In this document: piece after piece, positions 33,482-42,276 of the stretch
Numbering within the stretch: position 1 is the first letter of the stretch
Layout: each line of letters opens with the position of its first letter
DNA from: Nocardiopsis metallicus
GTDB lineage: Bacteria; Actinomycetota; Actinomycetes; Streptosporangiales; Streptosporangiaceae
Assembly: GCF_014201115.1 (NCBI RefSeq)
Contig: NZ_JACHDO010000001.1
Location: 7,068,001 to 7,132,000, forward strand
Direction of reading: 5' to 3'
Length of the DNA stretch: 64,000 nt
Notes under the pieces: generated by a model
What the model saw: the letters and a program-made list of their open reading frames with translations, nothing else
Databases searched by the model: none
What the model was told of the DNA's origin: nothing
Position numbers and translations under genes: made by a program

Positions 33482-34654
33482 TTGATCTCCGCTCTACGCA
33501 CCCCCGCCCCCGATGAGCGAAGCGGTTCCTGCCTGACCAGGGTCGGCGTGCTGGCCGCTGTCGTCATGGCTGGGCTGGTCTTTCTGACCCTGATGGTGAT
33601 CCCGGCGATCACAAACAACACTCAGGTGGGGTCCTGGCTGGCTTCCGGGGTGGTCTGCGCTCCCAATGCTGATGCCGAACAGCCGAGTAGCAGTGAATAC
33701 GCCATGGACACCATTCCGGAGAACTACCTGGAGCTCTACCAGGAGGCCGGGGAGGATCGCGGGGTCCCGTGGAACATCCTGGCTGGCATCGGTCAGGTGG
33801 AGTCTCATCATGGTCGCTGGGATGGACCTGGGATCACCGAGGGGCACAACGACTGGGGTGCGGCTGGACCCATGCAGTTCGGCTCTCTGGACGGGTCGGC
33901 AGCTGGGAACAGCTGGGGTGGTGAGCCGATCCAGCCGGTGGGTGAGCGTCCGGAACAGGGTTACGGGGTGGATGGCAACGGCGATGGCATCGTTAATGTC
34001 TATGATCCGGCTGATGCGATTCCGGCCGCTGCTGATTACCTACTGGCGCACGGGCTTGAGGATGATGTCCGGCGAGCGATCTACGGTTATAACCATGCCT
34101 GGTGGTACGTCGATGACGTGATGGAGTGGGCCGACCGGTACGCCGAGGGCGACTTCAACACCTCGGACTCCATCCGGACCGCTGTGCTCTGTGAGCTGGA
34201 TGAGGACGGGGTACCGATTGGTCGAGCTCCGGATGAGCTGACTCAGGCGGTGGTGGACTGGGCGCTTGACCAGCGAGGAAAGCCTTATATCTGGGGTGGA
34301 ACCGGGCCGGACGGTTATGACTGTTCCGGACTGACGATGAAGGCTTACGAGAGCATCGGGGTGACAGTGCCCCGTGTCTCTCAGGACCAGTGGGGTTTCG
34401 GCCCCGAGATTCCAATGGGCGAGGAACAGCCCGGTGACCTGGTCTTCTTTGATGTGACCCGTGCTGGAGAACCGCCAGGGCCTGGGCATATGGGAATGGT
34501 TATTGGCGATGGCCTGATGGTCGAAGCCTGGTGCACCAACTGTGGACCGATCGCGGTGCGGGAGTACGATGACCCCAATCGTGCGGACATCGTGGGGTTC
34601 ACCCGTCCGCTTGAGCACCCCGAAGTGAAGGCTCAGCTGGAGGCGCAGGCTTAA
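33482..34654 (+). CDS. bifunctional lytic transglycosylase / NlpC-P60 wall hydrolase (TcpG-like)
   Basis: A 390-aa peptidoglycan hydrolase. After a membrane helix (about 21-42) comes a soluble lytic transglycosylase domain (VPWNILAGIGQVESHHG, with E107 as catalytic acid; AAGPMQF), then a C-terminal NlpC/P60 domain (about 255-380) with YDCSGL (nucleophile C281) and GHMGMVIGDG (H336). The same two-domain arrangement occurs in TcpG/TcpI and VirB1-type enzymes that open the wall for a transfer channel. The start is TTG at 33482, chosen because GGAGGAG lies 7 nt upstream and the helix follows. It overlaps no other gene, and the next starts 2 bp after its stop. Confidence 0.9.
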   Translation: MISALRTPAPDERSGSCLTRVGVLAAVVMAGLVFLTLMVIPAITNNTQVGSWLASGVVCAPNADAEQPSSSEYAMDTIPENYLELYQEAGEDRGVPWNILAGIGQVESHHGRWDGPGITEGHNDWGAAGPMQFGSLDGSAAGNSWGGEPIQPVGERPEQGYGVDGNGDGIVNVYDPADAIPAAADYLLAHGLEDDVRRAIYGYNHAWWYVDDVMEWADRYAEGDFNTSDSIRTAVLCELDEDGVPIGRAPDELTQAVVDWALDQRGKPYIWGGTGPDGYDCSGLTMKAYESIGVTVPRVSQDQWGFGPEIPMGEEQPGDLVFFDVTRAGEPPGPGHMGMVIGDGLMVEAWCTNCGPIAVREYDDPNRADIVGFTRPLEHPEVKAQLEAQA

Positions 34655-34656
34655 CC

Positions 34657-35424
34657 GTGGCGGACACGAAGGAAGCAAACTCGAAGCGCAAGGAACCAGC
34701 GAAGAAGGGCCTGCATGGATGGAAGGCTGCGCTTGCGGTCTTCGGTTGCGGGACGCTCGCAGCTTTTGGTGTGTTCGGAGTTATTGTTGGTGTGTTGAGC
34801 CTTGTGCTCAGTACGGCATCCAGCGGCCTTTCGGCTGGAAGTGACCCTGTTCCAGTCGCGGATCAGAGCATCAAGCAGCGTGAAGAATTTCGTGACGACA
34901 AATTCGATCTTTGTCATAGTACTTTGCGGACAATCAGCGGTATTAGTCTGATTTATGATCATGGGGCTGGAGAATACGAGGATACCTCTGTCGATGGTGG
35001 CAACCCTGCGAGCAACGATCTAGTTCGGTCGGATCGGTGTAGTGGGGAAGTCTCGGCGGTGGATGAGGGCTTGGTGCCGTGGGATTTTGATTTCTCGTAT
35101 CGGGCCATTATTTTTTCCCCAGATGGCGATCGAGATGAGTTGGCCTCAGGAGATTTGACTGAGCTTCGATCGGAAATTGAAGGATCGGATCTCGTGATCA
35201 CTGAATCAGGGGTAGGAGATCTGGGGGACGAGTCTTATTATTACTACGGGGCTCTCACAGATAACCAAGAAGCGACTTACGCGCTAGTTGTCAAGCAGCG
35301 AAGCGCGACCTATACCGTTCGCATGACTTCCCCTGACGATGTACCGCCTGAGACGTTCGCTGGTGAGGTTCGCAAGTTTGGCCCGCAGCTTAGGATCACG
35401 CTGGAGAACAGGATTCCTAAGTAA
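34657..35424 (+). CDS. membrane-anchored protein of unknown function
   Basis: A 255-aa protein starting at a GTG two bases after the hydrolase stop. Residues 1-22 are Lys-rich, 25-52 form one helix (ALAVFGCGTLAAFGVFGVIVGVLSLVL), and the rest is an acidic extracytoplasmic domain with paired cysteines (about 86 and 128). Codon use is the most A/T-rich in the window (many NNT codons). It is the last gene of the VirB6-like operon and probably a channel accessory or a surface protein; no family recognised. Confidence 0.75.
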   Translation: MADTKEANSKRKEPAKKGLHGWKAALAVFGCGTLAAFGVFGVIVGVLSLVLSTASSGLSAGSDPVPVADQSIKQREEFRDDKFDLCHSTLRTISGISLIYDHGAGEYEDTSVDGGNPASNDLVRSDRCSGEVSAVDEGLVPWDFDFSYRAIIFSPDGDRDELASGDLTELRSEIEGSDLVITESGVGDLGDESYYYYGALTDNQEATYALVVKQRSATYTVRMTSPDDVPPETFAGEVRKFGPQLRITLENRIPK

Positions 35425-35453
35425 CGACTGCTGGCTTTGGTGTGACCGGTGCT

Positions 35454-36005
35454 CTACGCGACGCCGGCCATGAAGTGGTGGCGGCAGAGGGTCGTGTACG
35501 ACTCGTTGCCGCCGATGTGGACCTGTTCACCCTCGTAGATCATGACTCCGTCAACCACACGGGCGTTGTGCGTGGCGCGGTTGCCGCACCAGCAGCGCGC
35601 GTAGACCGGCAGGATCTCTATCTTGTCCGCCAGCTCGACCAACCTCTTCGATCCGGGGAACAGCACACCCTGGAAGTCGGTCAGGATGCCGTAGCAGTAC
35701 ACATCGATACCCATGCCGTCCACGACGCCCGCCAGCTGCCCCACCTGTTTGAACGACAGGAACTGGGCTTCGTCGCAGATGACGTACGGGGCCTTGCGGT
35801 CGGCGATGTCGTCGTAGAGATCCAGCGAGTCTCCGACCTCGATCGCGGGGGAGGTCAGGCCCAGTCGGCTGGAGATGATCCCTGACCCGGCCCGGTCCTG
35901 CTTCGTGTACAGGATGCCCTCGCCACCCCGTGAGTGGTGCTCCTGGAGGGCCATCGTGCTCTTGCCCGAGTTCATCGAACCGGTGAAGTACTTCAGCTCC
36001 GCCAT
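35454..36005 (-). CDS. tdk: thymidine kinase, type II
   Basis: A 183-aa type II thymidine kinase that phosphorylates thymidine to dTMP in salvage. P-loop GSMNSGKST at 9-17 (K15); the catalytic acid in CDEAQF is E79. The lasso/zinc region has C138-x-C140 and C174 with following histidines. The YEGEQVHIGGNESYTTLCR end is typical. It is convergent with the conjugation-like operon (29 bp between stops). Standard length. Confidence 0.93.
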   Translation of the reverse strand: MAELKYFTGSMNSGKSTMALQEHHSRGGEGILYTKQDRAGSGIISSRLGLTSPAIEVGDSLDLYDDIADRKAPYVICDEAQFLSFKQVGQLAGVVDGMGIDVYCYGILTDFQGVLFPGSKRLVELADKIEILPVYARCWCGNRATHNARVVDGVMIYEGEQVHIGGNESYTTLCRHHFMAGVA

Positions 36006-36481
36006 CGTCTCTTCCGTAACTCGGTCGCGGGCACTGCCTGGGGGAGGCTCAGCAGCTGCCGAGGCCAGCAGCGAAGATATCAGCGGGGCTACGGGGTTCA
36101 GTACGGGATCCTGGCCCCGGATTCTTGCTCCTGGCCAAGGCTTGGCTCTGTATCTGAGTCTGGGCGGCGTCAGATGAGGTCGGTCCGAAACCGGGGTCCC
36201 CCTGGTGTGTGGGAAGTCGCACGCGGGTCCGAACTCTCCCGGTTATCCGGTTGTGACTCTTCGGAGAATGCGGCAGCGTACCTTTCGGGAGGTCGCTGTC
36301 CCTGGTGGGGGCGCGCGCGGGTGTGCCGACCGCCTTCTGGGCTCCGGCGGCCGTGTGGACGGCGTTTGTGTGCCGGGGGAGGGGCCCGGCGTGCGAAGAG
36401 TGCGAACTATGACGTGCTTCGGGGTGTCCGAAAGGACTTCGATATATTTGTGCGCGCCTTGTCCTCATTCAAGGCGCGAGC
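36006..36481. other. 476-bp intergenic region, tdk / channel
   Basis: Divergent region. GC-rich up to about 36400, then mixed; the 70 bp before the channel start are A/T-richer. No gene or strong hairpin is seen. Confidence 0.4.
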
Positions 36482-37414
36482 GTGAGGGAGAAACTGGCTT
36501 TGTGGCGAGATCAGGTCACTAGATTTGTCGAGAGCCGTGGGTTCTCCAACACCATGCTCAGCGTGATCCTGGTCAACGCCGTCATATTGGGATGGGCGAC
36601 CTACGGGGGTTCAGCCCTTCCGTACCTCGAGGTGGCCGAGAGCCTCATCGTCGGGCTGTTCGTCATCGAGATGTTCCTGAAGCTGTACGCCTGGCGCGGC
36701 GGCTTCTGGAGGGACGGCTGGAACTGGTTCGACTTCATCGTCGTGGTGATCTCGCTGATCCCGGCGACCGGGCCCTTCGCGGTGCTGCGGATCCTCCGCG
36801 TACTCAGGGTCCTGCGGGCGATCACGGCGGTGCCGCAGATGCGCCAGATCATCGGGGCGCTCTTCAAGGCGGTGCCCGGTATGGGCACGGTCATCGGACT
36901 GTTGCTGATCGTCGTCTACGCGTCCGCGGTCCTCAGCCAGCAGATGTTCGGAGAGAGCGTCCCGGAGTTCTTCGGGGACCTGGGAACCACGCTCTACACG
37001 ATGTTCCAGCTCATGACCACCGAGGACTGGCCGGAAGTCTCCGAGGCGGTGGCGGAGCACCATCCGTACGGCTGGATCTTCTTCGTGCTGTACATGGTGC
37101 TGACCGCGTTCATCATCCTGAACCTGGTGATCGGTGTGATCGTCACGTCCATGGAGCAGGAGTTCGGCAAGGGCCGCTGGGAGGAGGACCAGCGTCTCGA
37201 ACTGGTTCAGCACAACGCGGTGATCGAGCGTCTGACGGAGCTCAGCGAGCAGGTGGCCCGGCTGCAAAACCAACTCGGGCAAGAAGATAGCGGCGGCCGC
37301 CAGAGCGTGGAGGAGGCCGCCGCCAAAGTTCCCGTCGCAGGTAGTGAGGCCCACGGTGGATCGGAAACCGATGAGGGCGGGTCGGATGGAAGGAGGCCCC
37401 ACCGGGGGGAGTAG
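36482..37414 (+). CDS. voltage-gated cation channel (BacNav-type)
   Basis: A 310-aa single-domain, six-helix channel that would assemble as a tetramer. S1-S3 lie within about 20-95. S4 has arginines every third residue (LRILRVLRVLRAI, about 99-111). The pore loop has the filter TTEDWPE at 179-185 between S5 and S6, and S6 is FIILNLVIGVIVTSM. A C-terminal coiled coil (VIERLTELSEQVARLQNQL) matches the BacNav tail. Compared with NavAb (TLESWSM), the filter has extra acids at D182 and E185, as in calcium-selective engineered variants. The start is GTG at 36482. Function in the cell is unknown. Confidence 0.9.
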   Translation: MREKLALWRDQVTRFVESRGFSNTMLSVILVNAVILGWATYGGSALPYLEVAESLIVGLFVIEMFLKLYAWRGGFWRDGWNWFDFIVVVISLIPATGPFAVLRILRVLRVLRAITAVPQMRQIIGALFKAVPGMGTVIGLLLIVVYASAVLSQQMFGESVPEFFGDLGTTLYTMFQLMTTEDWPEVSEAVAEHHPYGWIFFVLYMVLTAFIILNLVIGVIVTSMEQEFGKGRWEEDQRLELVQHNAVIERLTELSEQVARLQNQLGQEDSGGRQSVEEAAAKVPVAGSEAHGGSETDEGGSDGRRPHRGE

Positions 37415-37530
37415 AAGACCCCCGGCGGGCCTTGTTCCTGCCCTCACGAATGATTATGAGGGAAGCGCAGAGTGTGGTGGGACGGATTCCCGGGAATCCG
37501 CCCCAATTTTTTGAGACTCTTCGACCAAGA

Positions 37531-37806
37531 TCAGTCGCGTGGAAGGACAAATACTCCTTTTCCTGCGACGATTCGGACAAAACCGCGCTCCTCTAGGAGA
37601 GCGGTCGTCTTGCGTGCTGTTCCTCGGGCAACCCCGAATTCTTGGACGAGGCCTGCGATGCTGGGTATGGGTCTCTGTGGTTGGTAAACGCCCTGCTCGA
37701 TCCGCGCGATGAGGACAGCGGCCAACTGAAGCCACACGGGGTCGGGGCCTTCGTGGTCTAGCTCGCTGTCAGGGCCGTAACCAGCGGGAATGCTCGCTTC
37801 TGCCAT
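37531..37806 (-). CDS. GntR-family winged-helix regulator (short)
   Basis: A 91-aa DNA-binding protein consisting almost only of a GntR winged helix: WLQLAAVLIARIEQGVYQPQRPIPSIAGLVQEFGVARGTARKTTALLEERGFVRIVAGKGVFV. No effector domain is present, like many short actinobacterial GntR proteins near small genes. It is divergent from the two small genes at 37972 and 38157, which it may control. Confidence 0.88.
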   Translation of the reverse strand: MAEASIPAGYGPDSELDHEGPDPVWLQLAAVLIARIEQGVYQPQRPIPSIAGLVQEFGVARGTARKTTALLEERGFVRIVAGKGVFVLPRD

Positions 37807-37971
37807 GTGATCGACGGTGCCATGGCATGTACTTCAGGATTAATCCGAGTCAGTCTATGGACTTGCATGACACGGTCAAGGTATGGTTACAGACACCTGG
37901 ACGCAGGAACCCCGGCGACGTGCGGTAACACGCCCCGGGGCCATGGCCGACCTGAGCAAGACAGGACGACA

Positions 37972-38160
37972 ATGCAGATCCTACTGGCCTTCTTTGGCGT
38001 GCTCGCTGCACCCGTGCGGCTCGCACGGCCGACGCGAGGACTCCACGCCTCCTCCTACGGCTACACCTGGGGGCTCGTCACCGAGTTCCGCCGCCGTTCC
38101 CGCCGGGTGCGCCGGTACGCGGATACCCTCCCCGCCGCCGTCAGGGGGTGCTGCGCATGA
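37972..38160 (+). CDS. small protein, unknown (GntR neighbour)
   Basis: A 62-aa protein from an ATG at 37972 (MQILLAFFGVLAAPVRLARP) with a hydrophobic start (residues 2-16) and an Arg-rich tail (RRRSRRVRRYAD). It could be a membrane-associated peptide. Its stop overlaps the next start (ATGA at 38157-38160), so the two are translationally coupled. AGGACG precedes the ATG. Confidence 0.6.
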   Translation: MQILLAFFGVLAAPVRLARPTRGLHASSYGYTWGLVTEFRRRSRRVRRYADTLPAAVRGCCA

Positions 38161-38711
38161 ACGCCCGCACCCCCGGCCCCGCCACCAATGCCCGCTCCCA
38201 CACCCCCACCCCCACCCCCACCCACACCCTGAAGCCCCTACCCTCAGGAGTGGCACCGGGCGCCCTCGCCCCGCAGCCGCTCGGTTCCAGCCTGCGCAAC
38301 CCGGTGCCGGCCGCCCCGGGGGCTGCCAGCCGCGCCGATGAGCTGGTTTCGGAGATCGGTCGGCTCCTGCGAAACCCCGGCCGGTCCTCGCACGCGGCCC
38401 GCACCCTCACCCGGGTGGACGGACTGTTCGCCGAGCTCGACCGTCAGCTCAGGTCCGGCGGGCCGCTGCCGAGCACCTGGCGGGCGGCCCCGCGCCCGGC
38501 TCCGCCGCCGTCGCGTCGCGGGATCGCCTACGAGTACGCCACCCAGTGCTACGACGCGGTGAGCGAGACGCTGCGGGAGGTCGGGGGAGTGGTGGCCGCC
38601 TGGCGCGCGCTCCGGCAGGCGGCCCGGGAATGGGAGCGCCTGAACGGGGCCCTCACCGAACGGTCCCCGCTCCCCGAGCCTTGGCTCCCACCGGACGACC
38701 AGCCCGGGTAA
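38157..38711 (+). CDS. small hypothetical protein coupled to the 62-aa gene
   Basis: A 184-aa protein with a Pro/Thr-rich N-terminus (about 1-60) and a helical C-terminus (SRADELVSEIGRLLRN, YEYATQCYDAVSETLREVGGVVAAWRAL). It overlaps the upstream gene by ATGA. No family recognised. The pair plus a divergent short GntR gene is a layout often seen in actinobacterial genomes, with unknown role. A terminator-like hairpin follows. Confidence 0.65.
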   Translation: MNARTPGPATNARSHTPTPTPTHTLKPLPSGVAPGALAPQPLGSSLRNPVPAAPGAASRADELVSEIGRLLRNPGRSSHAARTLTRVDGLFAELDRQLRSGGPLPSTWRAAPRPAPPPSRRGIAYEYATQCYDAVSETLREVGGVVAAWRALRQAAREWERLNGALTERSPLPEPWLPPDDQPG

Positions 38712-39093
38712 CCGCCCCGACCCACCGCTTCCCGGGGCTTGACCACATCCCCCAGCCCCGCAACTGACCCAGCACCCGATCCCGGGTGGGCGGCCAGGCC
38801 TCCAACCGCCCACCCGGCCCTGCCTGCCCTGCGCCGTGCGCGGCCCTCCGTGGCCCGGGGCGCCCTCAACGTCACGCGAGGCCGCCAACTGAGGGCTGGG
38901 CTCTGCCTTGAACTCTCGCCCTGCGGATCACCTCGCGCAGACCTACGCTGAAGCTCGGGCCCTTGGTGGTATCCCCGCCCCCGCCCGGCCTGTCGCCATC
39001 CGCATGGCGCCGGCCAACGGCACTGTTCAAGGAGACGTGTGAACGTCGTCGAACACCGCCCACCGTCCACCGCCCGAAAGCCGGGCGCTCCCG
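38712..39093. other. 382-bp intergenic region with terminator
   Basis: Apart from the hairpin at 38782-38817 nothing clear is seen. The last 100 bp before 39094 are GC-rich with no obvious ribosome site for the following gene. Confidence 0.4.
38782..38817. terminator. hairpin after the small-gene pair
   Basis: CCGGGTGGGCGG (38782-38793) pairs perfectly with CCGCCCACCCGG (38806-38817) with a 12-nt loop. No T-run. Confidence 0.6.
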
Positions 39094-39528
39094 ATGAGCA
39101 GCGAGCTGTTCGAGCGCCTTGCCGCCCAGGCCTTTGCGGCTGACCGTGTTCGGATGGAGATGTTCGGCGGAAGAGTCTGGGTTCGCAGGCCGGTCGGCGG
39201 GGCACGCACCGGGATGCTCTCCTGGCTGGTGCGCGGGTTTCTCGCTCGCCGCACCGAGCTCGCCCTCATCACCAGCGGGCCGGGGTTCAAGGTCGGTGCC
39301 CGTCGTGAAGGGCGGGCCCGCCCGGACGGGGTCCTCGCTCCAGCGGGCTACTTCGACGATGCTGGTGTGTGGGCCGACCCCGAAGGTGTCCTGGCCGTGG
39401 CCGAAGTGACCTCCTGGGATGCCGACACGCACGCCCGGGACCGCGTCGAGAAAGTCGCTGCCTACGCGGAGACCGGCATCGACCTCTACCTTCTGGACAC
39501 AGAACCGTTCAAGCGCTTCGCCCGCTGA
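39094..39528 (+). CDS. Uma2-family protein, C-terminally truncated
   Basis: A 144-aa Uma2/DUF820 protein. The core is present: MEMFGGRVWVRRPVGG near the start, ARPDGVLAP (Asp), LAVAEVTSWDADT (the VxEVxS strand) and KVAAYAETGIDLYLLD. It ends at DTEPFKRFAR, about 40-50 residues short of the usual beta-rich C-terminus (compare the 193-aa paralog at 6486). It may be a decaying gene. The start is not well supported by a ribosome site. Confidence 0.65.
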   Translation: MSSELFERLAAQAFAADRVRMEMFGGRVWVRRPVGGARTGMLSWLVRGFLARRTELALITSGPGFKVGARREGRARPDGVLAPAGYFDDAGVWADPEGVLAVAEVTSWDADTHARDRVEKVAAYAETGIDLYLLDTEPFKRFAR

Positions 39529-39657
39529 TGGACCAGGGGTGGCGTGCCCAGGGGCGCGCCCGGCGGATTGGTCACCGGGCGCACCCGCGAACTGGACCTC
39601 CTACGTCTGGCCGGGCTGCGCTCGACCGGGCGCGCAGGCCTGCTCGGACAGGTCGGC

Positions 39658-41982
39658 TCAAGGGCTGGTGAGGATGACCAGCTGACTGGTCGCGCGAGTC
39701 ATCGCCACGTAGCGGTCCACCGCCCCCTCGATGCCCTCGCCGAAGGCCTCCGGGTCGACGAGCACGACCAGGTCGAACTCCAGGCCCTTGACCAGCTCCG
39801 GGGCCAGCGAACGCACCCGGGGCGTGGGCCGGAAGGCCGGATCGCCGATGACGCAGGCGGTGCCCTCCGCGTTCGCCGCCAACCACGACTCCAGGACCGC
39901 CCCCAGCTCCGACACCGACCCGTGTTTGACCGGGACACCGCTGGTGCGGACGGAGGTCGGTACGTTGGCGTCCGGAAGAACCTCCCGGATGACCGGCTCG
40001 GCCTCGGCCATGACCTCCTCCGGGGTCCGGTAGTTGATGCTCAGCGAGGCCAGCCCGACCCGGTCGAAACCGACCCGCTCCAACCGCTCCGCCCAGGACT
40101 CGTTCTCACCTTCAGGGTTGGTGAAGCCGTGCCGGGCCTGGGCGCGGTCGCCGACGATGGTGAAGCTCCGGGAGGGGCAGCGCAGCAGCAGCATCTGCCA
40201 CTCGGCGTCGGTCAGTTCCTGGGCCTCGTCCACCACGATGTGCGCGAACGGCCCCGCGAGCAGGTCCGGATCGGCGGCGGGCAGCGCGGACTCGTCCACC
40301 AGGGCGTCCTTGAGGTCCTGGTTGTGCAGCATCGTCACCAGCCCCTCGCCGTCGTCGTCGGCCTGGATGATGTTGTCGATCACCGAGGACATGCGCTCCT
40401 GCTCGACCGCCGCTGAGGCCTGGCGCCGGCGTCGGCGCTGTGCGGCCTTCGGGTCGCCGAGGCGCTGGCGGGCGGCGTCGAGGTAGGGCAGATCGGACAC
40501 CGTCCAGTCCTGGGCGCGGGCCTCCCCGCGCTGGAGGGCGCGAACCTCGTCGGGCCCCAGCCAGGGCGCGCACAGGCGCAGGTAGGCGGGGACCGACCAC
40601 AGGTCACCGACCAGGTCGGTCGGCTCCAGCAGCGGCCAGGCCCGGTTCAGGGCACCCGGCAGTTCACCCTCCCGGAGCAGCGCGGCCTTGAGGATCGCGG
40701 GCGTGATGTCCTCCTCGGCCGGGTCGTCGCCGTCCTCGTCGTACCGGTCCGAGTACCGGCTCGGCAGCTGACCGGTCAGCTGGTCGGTGAGGATCTCCAC
40801 CAGCTCGTCGAGGATGTGCTCGCGCGCCTCGTTGTGCGGGACGCCCGGGTCCAGCGACCGGAACGCCTCGGCCCAGTCGGCGGCGCTCAGCCGCAGGTCG
40901 GCCCAGGGGGTGGCGACCGCCATGCCCTGTTCGGGCGGACGTTCGTAGAAGCGCACCGCGGGTTCGATCGCCCTCACCAGCTCCGCGGAGGACTTCAGCC
41001 GGGCCGTCACCGGGTCGGCCTCCGCAGGCAGGTCGCCTCGGACGGCGGCGCTGCTTCCGGTGGCGGCGTCCCCGGTGCCGGCGATGGCCCGGTCGGGCGC
41101 GGGGACGGGGACGAGGTCGCGCAGGGTGCAGGTCTGTACCCCCTCCTCGCCCAGGCTGGGCAGGACGTCGGCGACATAGGCCAGGTACGGCTGGTGCGGG
41201 CCCACGAACAGCACCCCGCCGCGGCGGTGCCCGAGCCGGGAGTCGGAGTAGAGCAGGTGCGCGGTGCGGTGCAGGGCCACCACGGTCTTACCGGTACCCG
41301 GACCGCCGTCCACGACCAGCGCCCCGCTCGCCCCCGCCCGGATGATGGCGTCCTGGTCGGCCTGGATGGTGCCCAGCACGTCCCGCATCCGGTCCGAGCG
41401 GTTCGCGCCCAGGCTGGCGATGAAGGCGGACTGGTCGTCGAGCGCCGCGTTCCCCTCGAAACCCTCCTCGGTGAACACCTCGTCCCAGTAGTCGCTGATC
41501 CGGCCCAGGTTCCACCGGTACCGGCGGCGGCTCACCAGCCCCATCGGATCGGCGTGGGTCGCCGCGAAGAAGGGTTCGGCGGCGGGGGAGCGCCAGTCGA
41601 TCAGCAGCCGCCCGCCGTCGCGGTCGGTGAGGCCTAGGCGTCCGACGTAGACGGGCTCGGAGCCGTCCGCGCCGACCATGCGCCCCAGGCACAGGTCGGA
41701 GCCGAAGCGGCGCAGGGTGCGCAGGCGCGCGGACAGCCGGTGCACCTCCATGTCCCGGTCGAGCACCTCACGCACCTTCCCGGTGGGCGCCTGGCGCAGG
41801 GCGCTGAGCCGCTCGGAGAGATCGGTGATGGTCTGGTCGAGGCTCTCGCGGATGGCGCAGAAGTGCCGGTCGTCTTCGGCGATCAGCGTGGGGTCGGCCT
41901 TGGGGGAGAGGCGGTCGGAAAGGTCAAAAGCGCTTTTGGCCTGCGGATTCACACCGTCTCCCGGGTGGTTGGTTCGGGTCAC
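39658..41982 (-). CDS. helR: HelR-type RNA polymerase-dislodging ATPase (HelD family)
   Basis: Superfamily-1 helicase-like protein of the HelD/HelR group, 774 aa. The N-terminal coiled-coil arm (LIAEDDRHFCAIRESLDQTITDLSERL) is the part that in HelD enters RNA polymerase. Walker A is GGPGTGKT at 226-233 (K232); Walker B is IVVDEAQELTDAEW in the second half; the last motifs include VYVAMTRA-like DRYVAMTRATSQLVILTS. In Streptomyces HelR removes rifamycin-bound polymerase from promoters and gives tolerance; the promoter element at 42008 fits that role. GTG 41982 gives the long form; GTG 41952 with GGGAG upstream is a plausible alternative start. Confidence 0.88.
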   Translation of the reverse strand: MTRTNHPGDGVNPQAKSAFDLSDRLSPKADPTLIAEDDRHFCAIRESLDQTITDLSERLSALRQAPTGKVREVLDRDMEVHRLSARLRTLRRFGSDLCLGRMVGADGSEPVYVGRLGLTDRDGGRLLIDWRSPAAEPFFAATHADPMGLVSRRRYRWNLGRISDYWDEVFTEEGFEGNAALDDQSAFIASLGANRSDRMRDVLGTIQADQDAIIRAGASGALVVDGGPGTGKTVVALHRTAHLLYSDSRLGHRRGGVLFVGPHQPYLAYVADVLPSLGEEGVQTCTLRDLVPVPAPDRAIAGTGDAATGSSAAVRGDLPAEADPVTARLKSSAELVRAIEPAVRFYERPPEQGMAVATPWADLRLSAADWAEAFRSLDPGVPHNEAREHILDELVEILTDQLTGQLPSRYSDRYDEDGDDPAEEDITPAILKAALLREGELPGALNRAWPLLEPTDLVGDLWSVPAYLRLCAPWLGPDEVRALQRGEARAQDWTVSDLPYLDAARQRLGDPKAAQRRRRRQASAAVEQERMSSVIDNIIQADDDGEGLVTMLHNQDLKDALVDESALPAADPDLLAGPFAHIVVDEAQELTDAEWQMLLLRCPSRSFTIVGDRAQARHGFTNPEGENESWAERLERVGFDRVGLASLSINYRTPEEVMAEAEPVIREVLPDANVPTSVRTSGVPVKHGSVSELGAVLESWLAANAEGTACVIGDPAFRPTPRVRSLAPELVKGLEFDLVVLVDPEAFGEGIEGAVDRYVAMTRATSQLVILTSP

Positions 41983-42007
41983 GGTCGACCATTTTCAGGG
42001 ACGAGGG

Positions 42008-42025
42008 GGGTCTTGTGGCAAGCCC
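42008..42025 (-). promoter_or_regulatory. rifamycin-associated-element (RAE)-like site upstream of helR
   Basis: On the minus strand GGGCTTGCCACAAGACCC lies 26 bp before the helR GTG at 41982. It differs at three positions from the published inverted-repeat RAE (GGGCTTGCGGCAAGGCCC, from memory), which sits at promoters of rifamycin-resistance genes in actinobacteria. TATAAATTAA lies at 42036-42045 on its far side. Confidence 0.7.
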
Positions 42026-42276
42026 GGGGGTGCGCTATAAATTAAGAGTGGCAAGGAGTGTCCTTAGCCCCCTGGGCCTCTGAGGTTCCTTGGAGCCCTG
42101 GACCCCGGCCGCACCTCCACCCCCGTCCTCCGCCGATCGGCGTCGCAGGACAGCTCTCCCTCTTCTCCTCGCCCGAGGCCGCTTCCGGCCTTCCCCGGCG
42201 CTGAGCAGAACCGGCACGGAAACCCGCGGATCGGAAGCAGTATCCCCGCCCGCGGTCCTGACCGGAGGAACAGCCC

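Noticed and set aside
7480..35424. An integrative conjugative element with att sites
   Set aside because: No integrase, relaxase, tRNA-end duplication or flanking direct repeats were seen in the window.
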